Positions 34,329 through 43,526 of a stretch of 64,000 bases of DNA are shown here, piece by piece (position 1 is the first letter of the stretch; each line of letters starts with the position of its first letter). A program made the translations under genes and the position numbers. The stretch comes from Propionibacteriaceae bacterium (lineage in GTDB: Bacteria > Actinomycetota > Actinomycetes > Propionibacteriales > Propionibacteriaceae). Where the stretch lies: contig JAPUEL010000008.1 of assembly GCA_027492545.1 (NCBI GenBank), positions 17,222 to 81,221 of the forward strand. The letters are read 5' to 3'. Below the pieces are notes generated by a model. It saw only the letters and a list, made by a program, of their open reading frames with translations, did not search any database and was not told the DNA's origin.

Positions 34329-34487
34329 GTGAGGGTAAGCACCATTCTGGATCACATCGATGACGGCGGGATCGCTCTGCCCGAGTTCCAGCGGGGGTAC
34401 GTCTGGAACCGGGACCAGGTCCGCGGACTCTTCACCTCGCTGTACATGTGCGCAGCGACGAACACTGACTCAACCATCCTCGTGTAG
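34329..34487 (+). pseudogene. Truncated duplicate of the DUF262 gene
   Basis: The GTG at 34329 and the next 38 codons are identical to the start of the intact DUF262 gene at 24633. After codon 39 (position 34445) homology stops, and an unrelated sequence adds 13 codons before a TAG at 34485-34487. The duplicate includes the upstream ribosome site, so a 52-residue fragment could be made. Lack of divergence points to a recent event. The break is abrupt, consistent with a deletion or insertion joining this copy to the flank of the type I restriction locus. Confidence 0.85.
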
Positions 34488-34828
34488 CGGTGGCGGCAGT
34501 CCACCGCAGGGAGATAGTACCCGTGCGCCTGCGGCCATCCGCTGTCCCGTGACAGATTGCGGGCGGTCACATTTTGTACGCGTACTACCACCATCGGGCA
34601 GCAAGCCCGAATTAGTGCACACCATCTAGCACCGCGCGGCCAGGACAAGATAGGTCCCCACGCCCCAGAACAACTTACCGTCATCGGCATTAACGAGTGC
34701 CCTAACTAGAGCGTCAGCCGGGAACCGGCGCCACGCTTCGTTTATGTCCCAGCGAGCGATCGCCCTGTCTGTCCCCACCGATATCGTGAGTCCCACCCAC
34801 CGACGACGACCACGGGAGACGACGCCTC
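34488..34828. other. Intergenic region before hsdM; no gene seen
   Basis: About 340 bp between the truncated DUF262 copy and hsdM. Open frames on both strands have no recognisable protein character. Its base composition is less GC-rich than neighbouring genes. It presumably contains the hsdM promoter, but no clear -35/-10 pair stands out. Confidence 0.5.
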
Positions 34829-36397
34829 ATGGCACCCACCACGAAGGAAGCCCAGCGCGCTGAGCTGCACAAGACGATCTGGCGCATCGCCAACGATCTG
34901 CGCGGCAGCGTCGACGGCTGGGACTTCAAGACCTACGTGCTGGGCATGCTCTTCTACCGCTTCATCTCCGAGAACCTCACCGCCTACATCAACGCATTCG
35001 AGCGCGACGCCGGCGTCGCAGGCTTCGACTACACCCAACTCAGCGACACCGAGGCCGAGTTCGGCCGCGACGTCACCGTCGCCGAGAAGGGCTTCTACAT
35101 CCTCCCCTCCGAGCTGTTCGTCAACGTCCGCTTCCACGCCAAGACCGACGCCAACCTCAACGAAACCCTGGAACGCGTGTTCAAGAACATCGAAGGCTCC
35201 GCCCTCGGCACCCCCAGCGAGAACGACCTCAAGGGCCTCCTCGACGACCTCGACGTCAACTCCTCCAAGCTCGGCCCCACCGTCGCCCGCCGCAACGAGA
35301 AGCTGGTCAAGCTGCTCGACGCCATCGGCGACCTGCCCCTGGGCAACTTCGAGGACAACACCATCGACCTCTTCGGCGACGCCTACGAATACCTGATGAC
35401 CATGTACGCCTCCAGCGCAGGCAAATCCGGAGGCGAGTTCTACACCCCCCAGGAGGTCTCCGAACTCCTCGCCCGCATCACCGTGGTGGGCAAGACTTCG
35501 GTCAACAAGGTCTACGACCCCGCCGCCGGGTCCGGGTCGCTGCTGCTGAAGTTCGCCAAGGTCCTCGGCAAGGACAGCGTCCACAACGGGTTCTACGGCC
35601 AGGAGATCAACCTGACCACCTACAACCTGGCGCGGATCAACATGTTCCTCCACGACATCAACTACGAGAAGTTCGACCTCGCGCACGGCGACACCCTCAC
35701 CGACCCAGCCCACTGGGACGACGAGCCGTTCGAGGCGATCGTGTCCAACCCGCCCTACTCCATCAAGTGGGACGGCGACGCCAACCCGCTGCTCATCAAC
35801 GACCCCCGCTTCTCCCCCGCCGGGGTCCTGGCACCGAAGTCGAAGGCCGACCTCGCCTTCACCATGCACATCCTCAGCTGGCTGGCCGTCAACGGCACCG
35901 CCGCCATCGTCGAGTTCCCCGGCGTCCTCTACCGCGGCGGCGCGGAACGCAAGATCCGCCAGTACCTCATCGACAACAACTACATCGACGCCGTCATCCA
36001 GCTCCCGCCGGACCTGTTCTTCGGCACCACCATCGCCACCTGCATCATCGTGCTAAAGAAGTCCAAGACCGATAACCAGGTGCTGTTCATCGACGCCTCC
36101 ACCGAGTTCACCCGCGCCGGGAACAAGAACAAGCTCACCGACCCCCACCAGCGCCGCATCCTCGACGCTTTCACCACCCGCGCCGACGAGGCCCACTACG
36201 CCAAGCTCGTCACCGCCGATGACATCGCCGCCAACGACTACAACATCGCAGTGTCCTCCTATGTCGAGCAGGAAGACACCCGCAAGGAGATCGACATCAC
36301 CGTCCTCAACGCCGAGATCGCCCGCATCGTCGCCCGCCAGCAGGAGCTGCGCACGGCGATCGACGAGATCGTCGCGGACCTGGAGGGGTCGTGGTGA
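34829..36397 (+). CDS. hsdM: Type I restriction-modification methyltransferase subunit
   Basis: A 522-residue HsdM. The N-terminal helical domain (about 10-165, starting LHKTIWRIANDLRGSVDGWD) binds HsdS. The methyltransferase core has the AdoMet-binding DPAAGSGSLLLKF (about 230-242) and the catalytic SNPPYSIKW (about 305-313), indicating adenine N6 methylation. A C-terminal coiled coil (IARIVARQQELRTAIDEIV) completes it. Its stop overlaps the GTG of rhuM. With HsdS and HsdR it forms a complete EcoR124-like type I system. Confidence 0.95.
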   Translation: MAPTTKEAQRAELHKTIWRIANDLRGSVDGWDFKTYVLGMLFYRFISENLTAYINAFERDAGVAGFDYTQLSDTEAEFGRDVTVAEKGFYILPSELFVNVRFHAKTDANLNETLERVFKNIEGSALGTPSENDLKGLLDDLDVNSSKLGPTVARRNEKLVKLLDAIGDLPLGNFEDNTIDLFGDAYEYLMTMYASSAGKSGGEFYTPQEVSELLARITVVGKTSVNKVYDPAAGSGSLLLKFAKVLGKDSVHNGFYGQEINLTTYNLARINMFLHDINYEKFDLAHGDTLTDPAHWDDEPFEAIVSNPPYSIKWDGDANPLLINDPRFSPAGVLAPKSKADLAFTMHILSWLAVNGTAAIVEFPGVLYRGGAERKIRQYLIDNNYIDAVIQLPPDLFFGTTIATCIIVLKKSKTDNQVLFIDASTEFTRAGNKNKLTDPHQRRILDAFTTRADEAHYAKLVTADDIAANDYNIAVSSYVEQEDTRKEIDITVLNAEIARIVARQQELRTAIDEIVADLEGSW

Positions 36398-37407
36398 GCG
36401 AGCCAGCGGGCGAGGTCATCCTCTACAACAGGGATGACGGCAGCACCGCGCTGGAAGTCCGGCTCGAGAACGACACCGTATGGCTGACACAGCAGCAGCT
36501 CGCCGAACTCTTCCAGACCTCCCGCACCAACATCGTCGAGCACATCCACAACATCTACGACGAAGGCGAGCTCGATCAGGCGGCAACCTGTCGGGATATC
36601 CGACAGGTTCGAATGGAGGGCACGCGTGAGGTTGCCAGGTCCATCCCGCACTACAACCTGGATCTGATCATCTCCGTGGGCTACCGCGTGAAGTCCACCC
36701 TCGCCACCCGCTTCCGCATCTGGGCCACCGAGCGGTTGCGTGAGTATCTGGTCAAGGGGTTCGTCATGAACGACGAGGCCCTCAAGGAACTGGGTGGGGG
36801 CCGCTACTGGCGCGAGTTGCTCGACCGCATTCGCGACATCAGAAGCAGCGAGAAGGTCCTCTACCGCCAGCTCCTCGACCTCTACGCCACCAGCGTCGAC
36901 TACCACCCCAAGGCAACGGAGACATCTCAGTTCTTCGCCGTGGTGCAGAACAAGCTCCACTTCGCTGCCCACGGTCATACTGCGGCTGAGGTCATCGCCG
37001 ACAGGGCGGACGCCACGCAGCCGAACATGGGATTGACGAGCTTCTCCGGCCAGCGCGTTCGCAAGAGCGACATCGCGGTCGCCAAGAACTATCTGACTGA
37101 GCCGGAGCTCAAGCGGCTGAACACGTTGGTGTCGGCCTACTTCGACGCGGCAGAGTTCCGCGCCCAGTCCCATGAGCCCACCTACATGAAGGACTGGCTG
37201 CAGCACCTTGACCGGCTGATCGTCGCCATGGGGGCAGAGCCACTGCCTGGCGCCGGGTCCGTCAGCCATGCCGCGGCGGTGGGCCGAGCGGCCGGCGAGT
37301 ATGAGAAGTACCGGGCCGGACTCGATGAGGTCCCTTCTGACGTGGAGGAGACCTACCTAGCGACTCTGAGGCGCGCGCGGCGCGAACTGGATGGGAAGGC
37401 CAAATGA
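36394..37407 (+). CDS. rhuM: RhuM-family protein within the hsd operon
   Basis: A 337-residue protein of the RhuM (virulence-protein) family. Its N-terminal helix-turn-helix is [20 protein letters not shown], followed by the signature [16 protein letters not shown] and [20 protein letters not shown]. RhuM genes are often lodged between hsdM and hsdS in type I operons, where they are suspected to regulate or modulate the system. It overlaps hsdM by a GTGA and hsdS by an ATGA, so it is a constitutive member of this operon. The C-terminal residues are charged. Confidence 0.85.
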   Translation: MSEPAGEVILYNRDDGSTALEVRLENDTVWLTQQQLAELFQTSRTNIVEHIHNIYDEGELDQAATCRDIRQVRMEGTREVARSIPHYNLDLIISVGYRVKSTLATRFRIWATERLREYLVKGFVMNDEALKELGGGRYWRELLDRIRDIRSSEKVLYRQLLDLYATSVDYHPKATETSQFFAVVQNKLHFAAHGHTAAEVIADRADATQPNMGLTSFSGQRVRKSDIAVAKNYLTEPELKRLNTLVSAYFDAAEFRAQSHEPTYMKDWLQHLDRLIVAMGAEPLPGAGSVSHAAAVGRAAGEYEKYRAGLDEVPSDVEETYLATLRRARRELDGKAK

Positions 37408-38072
37408 GTTCGTTCGACGCCGTCATCCATGAGCAGTGTCCGGAAGGGGTGCCGTTCATTCCACTCGGATCACTCGGCACGTGGTGTGGCGGAGGCACCC
37501 CGTCGAAGAGCCGTCCCGAGTTCTGGAAGGACGGCACCATCCCGTGGGTCTCCCCCAAGGACATGGGTCGACCGATCGTCAGTTCTGCTCAGGACCACAT
37601 CACAGAGGCTGCAGTTCGCGCATCCGCCACGAAACTGGTCCCGAGCCCGGCGATCGTCATGGTCGTCCGTTCCAGCATCCTCGATCACACGTTTCCGACT
37701 GCGTTGACCACGGTTCCGGTGGCCTTGAATCAGGACATGAAGGCTGTGGTCCCAGACGACCGAGTGCTCGCGGATTATCTCGCGCACGTCCTGAGGGCCA
37801 ATGGGCAGGCGATCCTCCGGACCGCTCGGAAGACCGGCGGATCAGTGGCATCCATCGACTCGGGCAAGCTCCTCGCCTTCAGGATTCCTGTTCCACCGCT
37901 CGTCGTGCAGCGCGAGATCGTCCGCATCCTGGATCAGCTCACGAAGCTGGAAGTGGAACTGGAGGCGCAGTTGGTAGCTGAGTTGGAGGCACGACGCCAG
38001 CAATACGCGTTCTACCGCGATTCCCTCCTGACGTTCGCAGAGAGAGAGAGAGAGTCCGGTGGGTCACGATGA
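37404..38072 (+). CDS. hsdS: Type I specificity subunit, N-terminal half (HsdS-a)
   Basis: A 222-residue half-HsdS with one target recognition domain ([20 protein letters not shown] onward) and the conserved helical spacer [20 protein letters not shown], ending [20 protein letters not shown]. It ends just after an (AG)8 tract. The next frame starts in the same ATGA (38069), and removing one AG unit would continue this frame into it without a stop codon. A normal HsdS has two recognition domains, so this is probably the front half of one phase-variable protein. Alternatively, two halves may assemble as a pair. Confidence 0.88.
   Translation: MSSFDAVIHEQCPEGVPFIPLGSLGTWCGGGTPSKSRPEFWKDGTIPWVSPKDMGRPIVSSAQDHITEAAVRASATKLVPSPAIVMVVRSSILDHTFPTALTTVPVALNQDMKAVVPDDRVLADYLAHVLRANGQAILRTARKTGGSVASIDSGKLLAFRIPVPPLVVQREIVRILDQLTKLEVELEAQLVAELEARRQQYAFYRDSLLTFAERERESGGSR
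38039..38054 (+). repeat. (AG)8 dinucleotide tract at the hsdS junction
   Basis: Sixteen bases of alternating AG near the 3' end of HsdS-a. With eight units the frame reads [10 protein letters not shown] and stops at 38070-38072. With seven units (or ten) the frame passes through GTC CGG TGG GTC ACG and enters the HsdS-b frame at its ATG. Slippage of one unit would therefore switch between two separate half-subunits and one full-length HsdS. Confidence 0.9.
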
Positions 38073-38671
38073 GTGACCTGGGGACCATCTTCGGTGGCCT
38101 CACAGGCAAGTCGAAGGCTGACTTCTCCGGAGGCTCGGCCCGTTTCGTGTCGTACACGAACGTCTTCTCCAACCCTGCGACGGACTTGGGCCGAGACGAC
38201 TTCGTTCGGGTTGGTCCCGACGAGCGGCAACGTCGCCTGCGTCAGGGCGACATATTGCTGACCGGTTCTTCAGAGAGTCTCGCGGAAGTGGCGATGAGTT
38301 CCGTGATCGTTGAGCCGGTACTCGAACCGCTGTACCTCAACAGCTTCTGCGTCGGCGTACGTCCCCATGCAGCCATCACTCTCGCACCTGACTTCGCGAA
38401 GCACCTGTTTCGTTCCAGAGCCCTGCGCAGCCAACTGGTGCACACTGCGAGCGGCGTGACCCGGTTCAACGTGTCGAAGGCCCGTCTGGGACGAGTGCGC
38501 GTACCACTTCCGCCGATCGAAGAACAGAACTATCTCGCCAAGGCACTGGATGCCTTCCATCGGCTCATATCGGGCCTCAGCGTCGTTGACCTGCCTGCTG
38601 AACTGGCGGCCCGCCGTCGGCAGTATGAGTACTACCGCGACAAGCTGCTGACGTTCGAGGAGAAGCAATGA
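38069..38671 (+). CDS. hsdS: Type I specificity subunit, C-terminal half (HsdS-b)
   Basis: A 200-residue half-HsdS beginning within the recognition domain ([20 protein letters not shown]) and ending with a conserved spacer ([20 protein letters not shown] and [19 protein letters not shown]) that mirrors the end of HsdS-a. The start overlaps the HsdS-a stop (ATGA). It looks like the second half of a split two-domain HsdS rather than an independent gene: the usual residues that precede LGxIxxGLTGKSK are supplied only by the fused frame. Its stop overlaps the next gene. Confidence 0.85.
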   Translation: MSDLGTIFGGLTGKSKADFSGGSARFVSYTNVFSNPATDLGRDDFVRVGPDERQRRLRQGDILLTGSSESLAEVAMSSVIVEPVLEPLYLNSFCVGVRPHAAITLAPDFAKHLFRSRALRSQLVHTASGVTRFNVSKARLGRVRVPLPPIEEQNYLAKALDAFHRLISGLSVVDLPAELAARRRQYEYYRDKLLTFEEKQ

Positions 38672-39564
38672 ACGGCAAGCACATCGAGCTGTTCCTCGTC
38701 GAGGGAGTACCCGGTGGGATCACGACGGCTGAGATTGCCGGCTGGACGGGGCACGTGCTCTCAGGTCCGCGCGCCGATCTTGCCGACATCCTCAAGCGTG
38801 ACGAGGCGCAACGCAACGGCGCCTACCTGTTGCTGGGTGACGACGATGACGCCGTCGGAGGTGTGAACTGCTACATCGGACGCACAGAGAACTTCCGCAA
38901 CCGTTTCAGGGATCATCAGGCCAAGAAGGAGTTCTGGGACCGGGTTGTTCTGATCACCGCGAAGGACGACGGCTTCAACGAGGGTCACTGGGGCTACCTA
39001 GAGGCGCGGCTGGTCGACCTGGCGAAGCAGGCCTCCCGCGTGACGCTCCGCAACGACAACACACCCCAAGGACGAAAGCTGTCCGAGGCGCAGGCCTCAG
39101 ACATGGAGTCCTTCCTCAGCCACCTGCAGATCATCTTGCCGGTCCTGGGCGTGAGCGTGATTCGCACCCGTACCGCACCCCAGGTGGAGCCCACACCCTC
39201 CACGGACTCCCCAGTCTTCACTCTGACTCGGCCCCACTTGGGTGTTCAGGCGAGGGCGCAGTTGTTCGGTGATGAGTTCACGATTCTCGCCGGCTCCCTC
39301 GTGGTGGGTTCCTGGTCGGGCACCGGGAAGGCGCAGAGCACGCAGCGGGCCTACGCCTCGTACCGCGCGCAGCACCAGAAGCTGGTGGCAGACGGGTCCA
39401 TCGTCGTCGAGGGCAAGGGAGGGCGCCTGACCCGCGACGTGCCGTTCACGTCGCCGTCGACCGCTGGCGCCGTCGCCCTTGGCCGCTCCTGCAACGGCCG
39501 GATCGAGTGGGTGTGGGAGGGCGGCAACTACGCCGACTGGGAGAACCGTGGCCTCGCCATCTGA
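38668..39564 (+). CDS. GIY-YIG nuclease-like protein with DUF4357
   Basis: A 298-residue protein. The GIY-YIG-like module (about 50-150) has GAYLLLGDDDD, VNCYIGRTENFRNRFRDH and GYLEARLVDLAKQ with its Glu. The C-terminal part (about 190-298) contains QARAQLFGDEFTILAGS and GRSCNGRIEWVWEGGNYADW, a DUF4357 ending. Such proteins frequently sit inside type I restriction operons and may nick DNA or aid restriction. Start ATG 38668 overlaps the hsdS-b stop, so it is translationally linked. The 115 bp after it precede a 13-codon frame and the small ORF before hsdR. Confidence 0.85.
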   Translation: MNGKHIELFLVEGVPGGITTAEIAGWTGHVLSGPRADLADILKRDEAQRNGAYLLLGDDDDAVGGVNCYIGRTENFRNRFRDHQAKKEFWDRVVLITAKDDGFNEGHWGYLEARLVDLAKQASRVTLRNDNTPQGRKLSEAQASDMESFLSHLQIILPVLGVSVIRTRTAPQVEPTPSTDSPVFTLTRPHLGVQARAQLFGDEFTILAGSLVVGSWSGTGKAQSTQRAYASYRAQHQKLVADGSIVVEGKGGRLTRDVPFTSPSTAGAVALGRSCNGRIEWVWEGGNYADWENRGLAI

Positions 39565-39679
39565 CCTCGCAACCCCCGCTGCCCGATCGGACCGCTTGTC
39601 AGTCATATTCGAGTGTCCCGGCACCGTCGTCGCCACGAGGCGCCAGTGCGTCATTCCACCGTCATACCAAAGGATTAGC

Positions 39680-39721
39680 ATGACGATCAGCATGATGAAG
39701 GCGGTGCAGTTGCATGACTGA
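39680..39721 (+). CDS. 13-codon frame coupled to the small ORF
   Basis: ATG 39680 after AAAGGA encodes MTISMMKAVQLHD, and its TGA overlaps the next frame, whose ATG is at 39714. The MKAVQLHD part resembles the start of quinone-oxidoreductase or alcohol-dehydrogenase proteins, so it may be a truncated remnant that now acts as a leader for coupled translation. Confidence 0.35.
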   Translation: MTISMMKAVQLHD

Positions 39722-39896
39722 GGATTCGGAGTCACGATCCTGTGAGAGCACTGCGGCTCTCACGATCGTTGATGGAGTACTTCAAGTGGTGCCCTTGGAA
39801 CAGATCCTGGCCAGCGCACCGGGACCTCGGTTCGGTGGCATTCCAGATCTCAGCGACGAAGAAGCAGACGCCTTTCTCGACGCATTGGGCCTCTGA
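39714..39896 (+). CDS. 60-residue hypothetical protein before hsdR
   Basis: A small acidic protein ending GGIPDLSDEEADAFLDALGL, a tail that resembles antitoxin C-termini. The N-terminal half includes STAALTIVDGVLQVVPLEQI. No family is recognised. Its stop codon is immediately followed by the hsdR ATG (39897), so it is co-transcribed and probably co-translated with hsdR. It could be an antirestriction or regulatory peptide, or a misplaced antitoxin; the sequence does not decide. Confidence 0.5.
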   Translation: MTEDSESRSCESTAALTIVDGVLQVVPLEQILASAPGPRFGGIPDLSDEEADAFLDALGL

Positions 39897-42800
39897 ATGG
39901 GTGACCCGACCCAGCCCGCCTGGGGAGCGGCGCCATCACACTTCGAGTCGATCGCGATTAGTGCGGAGAGCACGGTGGTGGCCGAGTACCCTGCCGAGGC
40001 GTCGTCGCCTGCCGGGTACCAATCAGAGGCCGAGCTGGAGCGAGAGTTCATCGCCATCCTGGAGTCGCAAGCCTACGAGCGCCTCCACGTGCACAGCGAA
40101 GCCGACCTCGTCGCGAACCTGCGCCGCCAACTGGAGGCGCTGAACCAGCTCACGTTCTCGGACGCGGAGTGGGAGCAGTTCTTCACCCAGCAGGTAGCCA
40201 GCGCCAACGCGGGCATCGTGGACAAGACCGTCAACATCCAGGAGGACCACGTCAAGCTGCTGCGCCGCGATGACGGCTCCACCAAGAACGTGCGCCTGAT
40301 CGACAAGGAGCACATCCACAACAACAAGCTCCAGGTGCTCAACCAGTACGAGACCGGCGTCGGTGACGGCGGCGGGACGCATGCGACGCGCTACGACGTG
40401 ACGGTCCTGGTCAACGGGCTGCCGCTCGTGCACGTGGAGTTGAAGCGTCGCGGAGTGGACATCCGGGAGGCGTTCAACCAGATCGACCGTTACCAGCGCG
40501 ACTCGTTCTGGGCCGGCACGGGGCTGTTCGAGTACGTGCAGCTGTTCGTCATCTCCAACGGCACCCTGACGAAGTACTACTCCAACACCACCCGAAGTCA
40601 GCACATCAAGGAGGCGTCGGGGTCGAAGCGGACGAAGAAGACGTCGAACTCGTTCGAGTTCACCTCCTGGTGGGCCGACGCGAACAACCGTCCGATCCAG
40701 GACCTGCCCGCCTTCGCCAAGACGTTCTTCGCCCGCCACACGCTACTCAACATTCTGACCCGCTACTGCGTGCTCACCTCGGATCGGCTGTTGCTGGTGA
40801 TGCGGCCCTACCAGATCGTCGCCACCGAGAAGATCCTGAGCAAGATCCAGATCGCCACCAACTACAAGCAGCTCGGCACCCTCGACGCCGGCGGGTACGT
40901 GTGGCACACCACCGGGTCGGGCAAGACGCTGACCAGCTTCAAGGCCGCGCAGCTGGCCACCCGGATGCCGGGGGTGGAGAAGGTGCTGTTCGTCGTCGAC
41001 CGCAAGGATCTGGACTACCAGACCATGCGCGAGTACGACCGGTTCCAGAAGGGTGCTGCGAACTCCAACACCTCCACCGCCGTGCTGAAGAAGCAGCTGG
41101 AGGACCCGACGGCGCGGATCATCATCACCACCATCCAGAAGCTGGCCATGTTCATCGCCGCGAACAGGGGCCACGAGGTCTACACCGGGCATGTGGTGAT
41201 CATCTTCGACGAGTGCCACCGCTCCCAGTTCGGCGACATGCACACCGCCATCACCCGCGCGTTCAAGCGCTACCACCTGTTCGGGTTCACCGGCACCCCG
41301 ATCTTCGCCGCCAACTCCGGCACCGCAGGAAATCCGCAGCTGAAGACCACCGAGCAGGCGTTCGGCGACAAGCTGCACACCTACACGATCGTCGACGCGA
41401 TCACCGACAAGAACGTGCTGCCGTTCCGGATCAACTACGTCAACACCATCCAGGTGGGCCAGGTGGCCGACAAGCAGGTCTCCGCGATCGACACCGAACG
41501 CGCCCTCCTGGCCCCCGAACGAGTCGCGAAGATCGTCGGCTACACGCTGGAGCACTTCGACCAGAAGACGAAACGCTCCCAGGCCTACACGCTCGGCGAG
41601 AAGCGGGTCCGCGGGTTCAACGCCCTGTTCGCGACCGCGTCGATCGAGGCGGCGCGGATGTACTACAACCAGTTCGCCATCCAGCAGCAGGACCTGACCC
41701 CGGACAAGCGGCTCAAGGTCGGGTTGATCTACTCCTACGCGGCAAACGAGGCCGTCGTCGATGGGGTGCTCGACGAGGAGGGCTTCGACACCTACCAGCT
41801 CGACGCCTCGGCCCGGGACTTCCTGGAAGACGCCATCCAGGACTACAACGACCTGTTCGGCACCAGCTTCGACACCTCAGCGCAGAAGTTCGAGAACTAC
41901 TACAAGGACCTCTCACAGCGGTTGAAGAACCGCGAGATCGACCTGGTGATCGTGGTCAACATGTTCCTCACCGGCTTCGACGCCACCACCCTCAACACGC
42001 TGTTCGTGGACAAGAACCTGCGCGCCCACGGCCTCATCCAGGCCTACTCGCGCACCAACCGCATCCTCAACTCGGTCAAGACCTACGGCAACATCGTCAC
42101 CTTCCGCGACCTCGAGGAGCAGACCAACGACGCCATCGCCCTGTTCGGCAACCGCGACGCCCGAGGCGTGGTCCTCCTCAAGCCCTACCGCGAGTACTAC
42201 GACGAGTACACCGAGAAGGTCACCGAACTGTTGGACCGGTTCCCCCTCGGACAGCAGATCCTGGGCGAGACCGAGCAGAAGGCGTTCATCGCCCTGTTCG
42301 GCACCATCCTCCGACTGACCAACATCCTCACCTCGTTCGACGACTTCACCGGCCACGAGATCCTCACCGACCGCCAGAGCCAGGACTACCGCAGCCTCTA
42401 CCTCGACTTCTACGCCGAATTCCGCAAGGACACCGACGCAGAGAAAGAGACCATCAACGGCGACGTGGTCTTCGAGATCGAGCTGGTCAAGCAGGTCGAG
42501 ATCAACGTCGACTACATCCTCATGCTCGTCGAGAAGTACCGCCAGGAACGAGGCGACGGCGACGACCAGGAACTGCGCGCCACCATCACCCGTGCCGTCG
42601 ACGCCTCCCCGTCGCTGCGCAGCAAGAAGGACCTCATCGAGGCGTTCGTCGACTCCGTCTCCGCCCACGGGCAACTCGACGCCGAATGGCAGGCCTACAT
42701 CACCCAACGCCGCGAGGCCGAGCTGCAGACCATCATCGACGACGAGCACCTCAAACCCGAGGAGACCAGACGCTTCCTGCAGCACGCGTTCACCGACGGA

Positions 42801-42953
42801 GCCCTCCAGACCACCGGCACCGCCGTGACGAAAATCCTCCCACCCGTCTCCCGCTTCGCCGCGGCCAACGGCCACGGCGAGAAGAAGGCAAGGGTGCTGT
42901 CGCGGCTGGCCGCCTTCCTCGACCGCTTCCTCGGCCTCGGGAACTCGGGGTAA
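39897..42953 (+). CDS. hsdR: Type I restriction endonuclease subunit
   Basis: A 1018-residue EcoR124-like HsdR. The PD-(D/E)xK nuclease domain includes ATRYDVTVLVNGLPLVHVEL with ELK (about 181-183). A superfamily 2 motor follows: WHTTGSGKTLTS (about 335-346), FDECHRSQFG (about 437-446), FGFTGTPIF, VNMFLTGFDA, and QAYSRTNRIL. A C-terminal helical domain (about 800-1018) contacts HsdM. It translocates and cleaves DNA lacking the HsdM methylation. A 76-bp piece around the ELK motif is duplicated nearby (43611-43686, three differences). It ends at 42953, directly before a PglZ-like fragment. Confidence 0.96.
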   Translation: MGDPTQPAWGAAPSHFESIAISAESTVVAEYPAEASSPAGYQSEAELEREFIAILESQAYERLHVHSEADLVANLRRQLEALNQLTFSDAEWEQFFTQQVASANAGIVDKTVNIQEDHVKLLRRDDGSTKNVRLIDKEHIHNNKLQVLNQYETGVGDGGGTHATRYDVTVLVNGLPLVHVELKRRGVDIREAFNQIDRYQRDSFWAGTGLFEYVQLFVISNGTLTKYYSNTTRSQHIKEASGSKRTKKTSNSFEFTSWWADANNRPIQDLPAFAKTFFARHTLLNILTRYCVLTSDRLLLVMRPYQIVATEKILSKIQIATNYKQLGTLDAGGYVWHTTGSGKTLTSFKAAQLATRMPGVEKVLFVVDRKDLDYQTMREYDRFQKGAANSNTSTAVLKKQLEDPTARIIITTIQKLAMFIAANRGHEVYTGHVVIIFDECHRSQFGDMHTAITRAFKRYHLFGFTGTPIFAANSGTAGNPQLKTTEQAFGDKLHTYTIVDAITDKNVLPFRINYVNTIQVGQVADKQVSAIDTERALLAPERVAKIVGYTLEHFDQKTKRSQAYTLGEKRVRGFNALFATASIEAARMYYNQFAIQQQDLTPDKRLKVGLIYSYAANEAVVDGVLDEEGFDTYQLDASARDFLEDAIQDYNDLFGTSFDTSAQKFENYYKDLSQRLKNREIDLVIVVNMFLTGFDATTLNTLFVDKNLRAHGLIQAYSRTNRILNSVKTYGNIVTFRDLEEQTNDAIALFGNRDARGVVLLKPYREYYDEYTEKVTELLDRFPLGQQILGETEQKAFIALFGTILRLTNILTSFDDFTGHEILTDRQSQDYRSLYLDFYAEFRKDTDAEKETINGDVVFEIELVKQVEINVDYILMLVEKYRQERGDGDDQELRATITRAVDASPSLRSKKDLIEAFVDSVSAHGQLDAEWQAYITQRREAELQTIIDDEHLKPEETRRFLQHAFTDGALQTTGTAVTKILPPVSRFAAANGHGEKKARVLSRLAAFLDRFLGLGNSG

Positions 42954-42988
42954 CTCAGCTCACACTGCGTCGCCCGACCCCGTCGGCT

Positions 42989-43366
42989 GTGGCACCGCGC
43001 AGCGGCTTCGAACCGGACCTGTTCTCCGCCGTGCCTGAACCCTCCGTCGCCGGCGGGGCGGGACGGGCGCTCGTCGACTCGTCCACCTACCGCTCCCAGA
43101 AGAAGCTGGTCGGCCGCGTTGCCGTGACCGACGACGCCGTCGCCGCCCTCGTGGACGCGCTCGCCGCGACGGCGGACCGCCGACTCAGCGCCACCCGTGC
43201 AGCGTCGCTGCTGGGCGTTCCGGCGAACAGGGTTTCGATGGTGATGAGCCAGGTGTCGAAGTTGCTGAACGTGGAGGGCTACCCCGTCGTCGCCACCGAG
43301 GCGTCCACCCAGGCCGTCACCCTCGACGCTTCGCTGCTCGCAGAGCAGTACGGGGTGCGTGCTTAG
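42989..43366 (+). pseudogene. pglZ: C-terminal remnant of a BREX type 2 PglZ
   Basis: A 125-residue frame (GTG at 42989) ending ALVDALAATADRRLSATRAA, VMSQVSKLLNVEGYPVVATE and TLDASLLAEQYGVRA. This matches the extreme C-terminus of BREX-2 PglZ proteins, where a terminal winged-helix-like segment ends LNVEGYPVL...LLxEQFGV. The rest of PglZ (about 750 residues) and all other BREX genes are missing. The frame is open back into hsdR, so homology probably begins near 42975. The likely interpretation is that a BREX-2 locus was here and was deleted when the type I locus was built or exchanged. Confidence 0.7.
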
Positions 43367-43392
43367 GTGGCCCTGCAAGCAACGGTGCCTAT

Positions 43393-43496
43393 AACTTGGA
43401 TAGTGCCATCGACGCTCCAACTCCGCTTGCACCCGACCGGCAAGATTCCAAGTTTTCGGGGATGAAACTTGGAACTTCAGGGCGGCACTCCAAGTT
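43393..43496 (+). promoter_or_regulatory. Four-site AACTTGGA/TCCAAGTT operator region
   Basis: Half-sites AACTTGGA (43393, 43466) and TCCAAGTT (43447, 43489) alternate in orientation. The central pair TTCCAAGTTT (43446-43455) and AAACTTGGAA (43465-43474) forms perfect 10-bp arms around a 9-bp loop. They precede the ATG at 43527 of a Fic-like fragment, so this is the old control region of a Fic gene whose body has been lost. Confidence 0.65.
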
Positions 43497-43526
43497 CATC
43501 GGCGTATCGCTTGGTACTCTCGCGAC

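Noticed and set aside
34352..34690. Minus-strand 112-codon frame over the truncated DUF262 copy
   Set aside because: It is the complement of the duplicated segment with Cys/Trp-rich random composition and no ribosome site.
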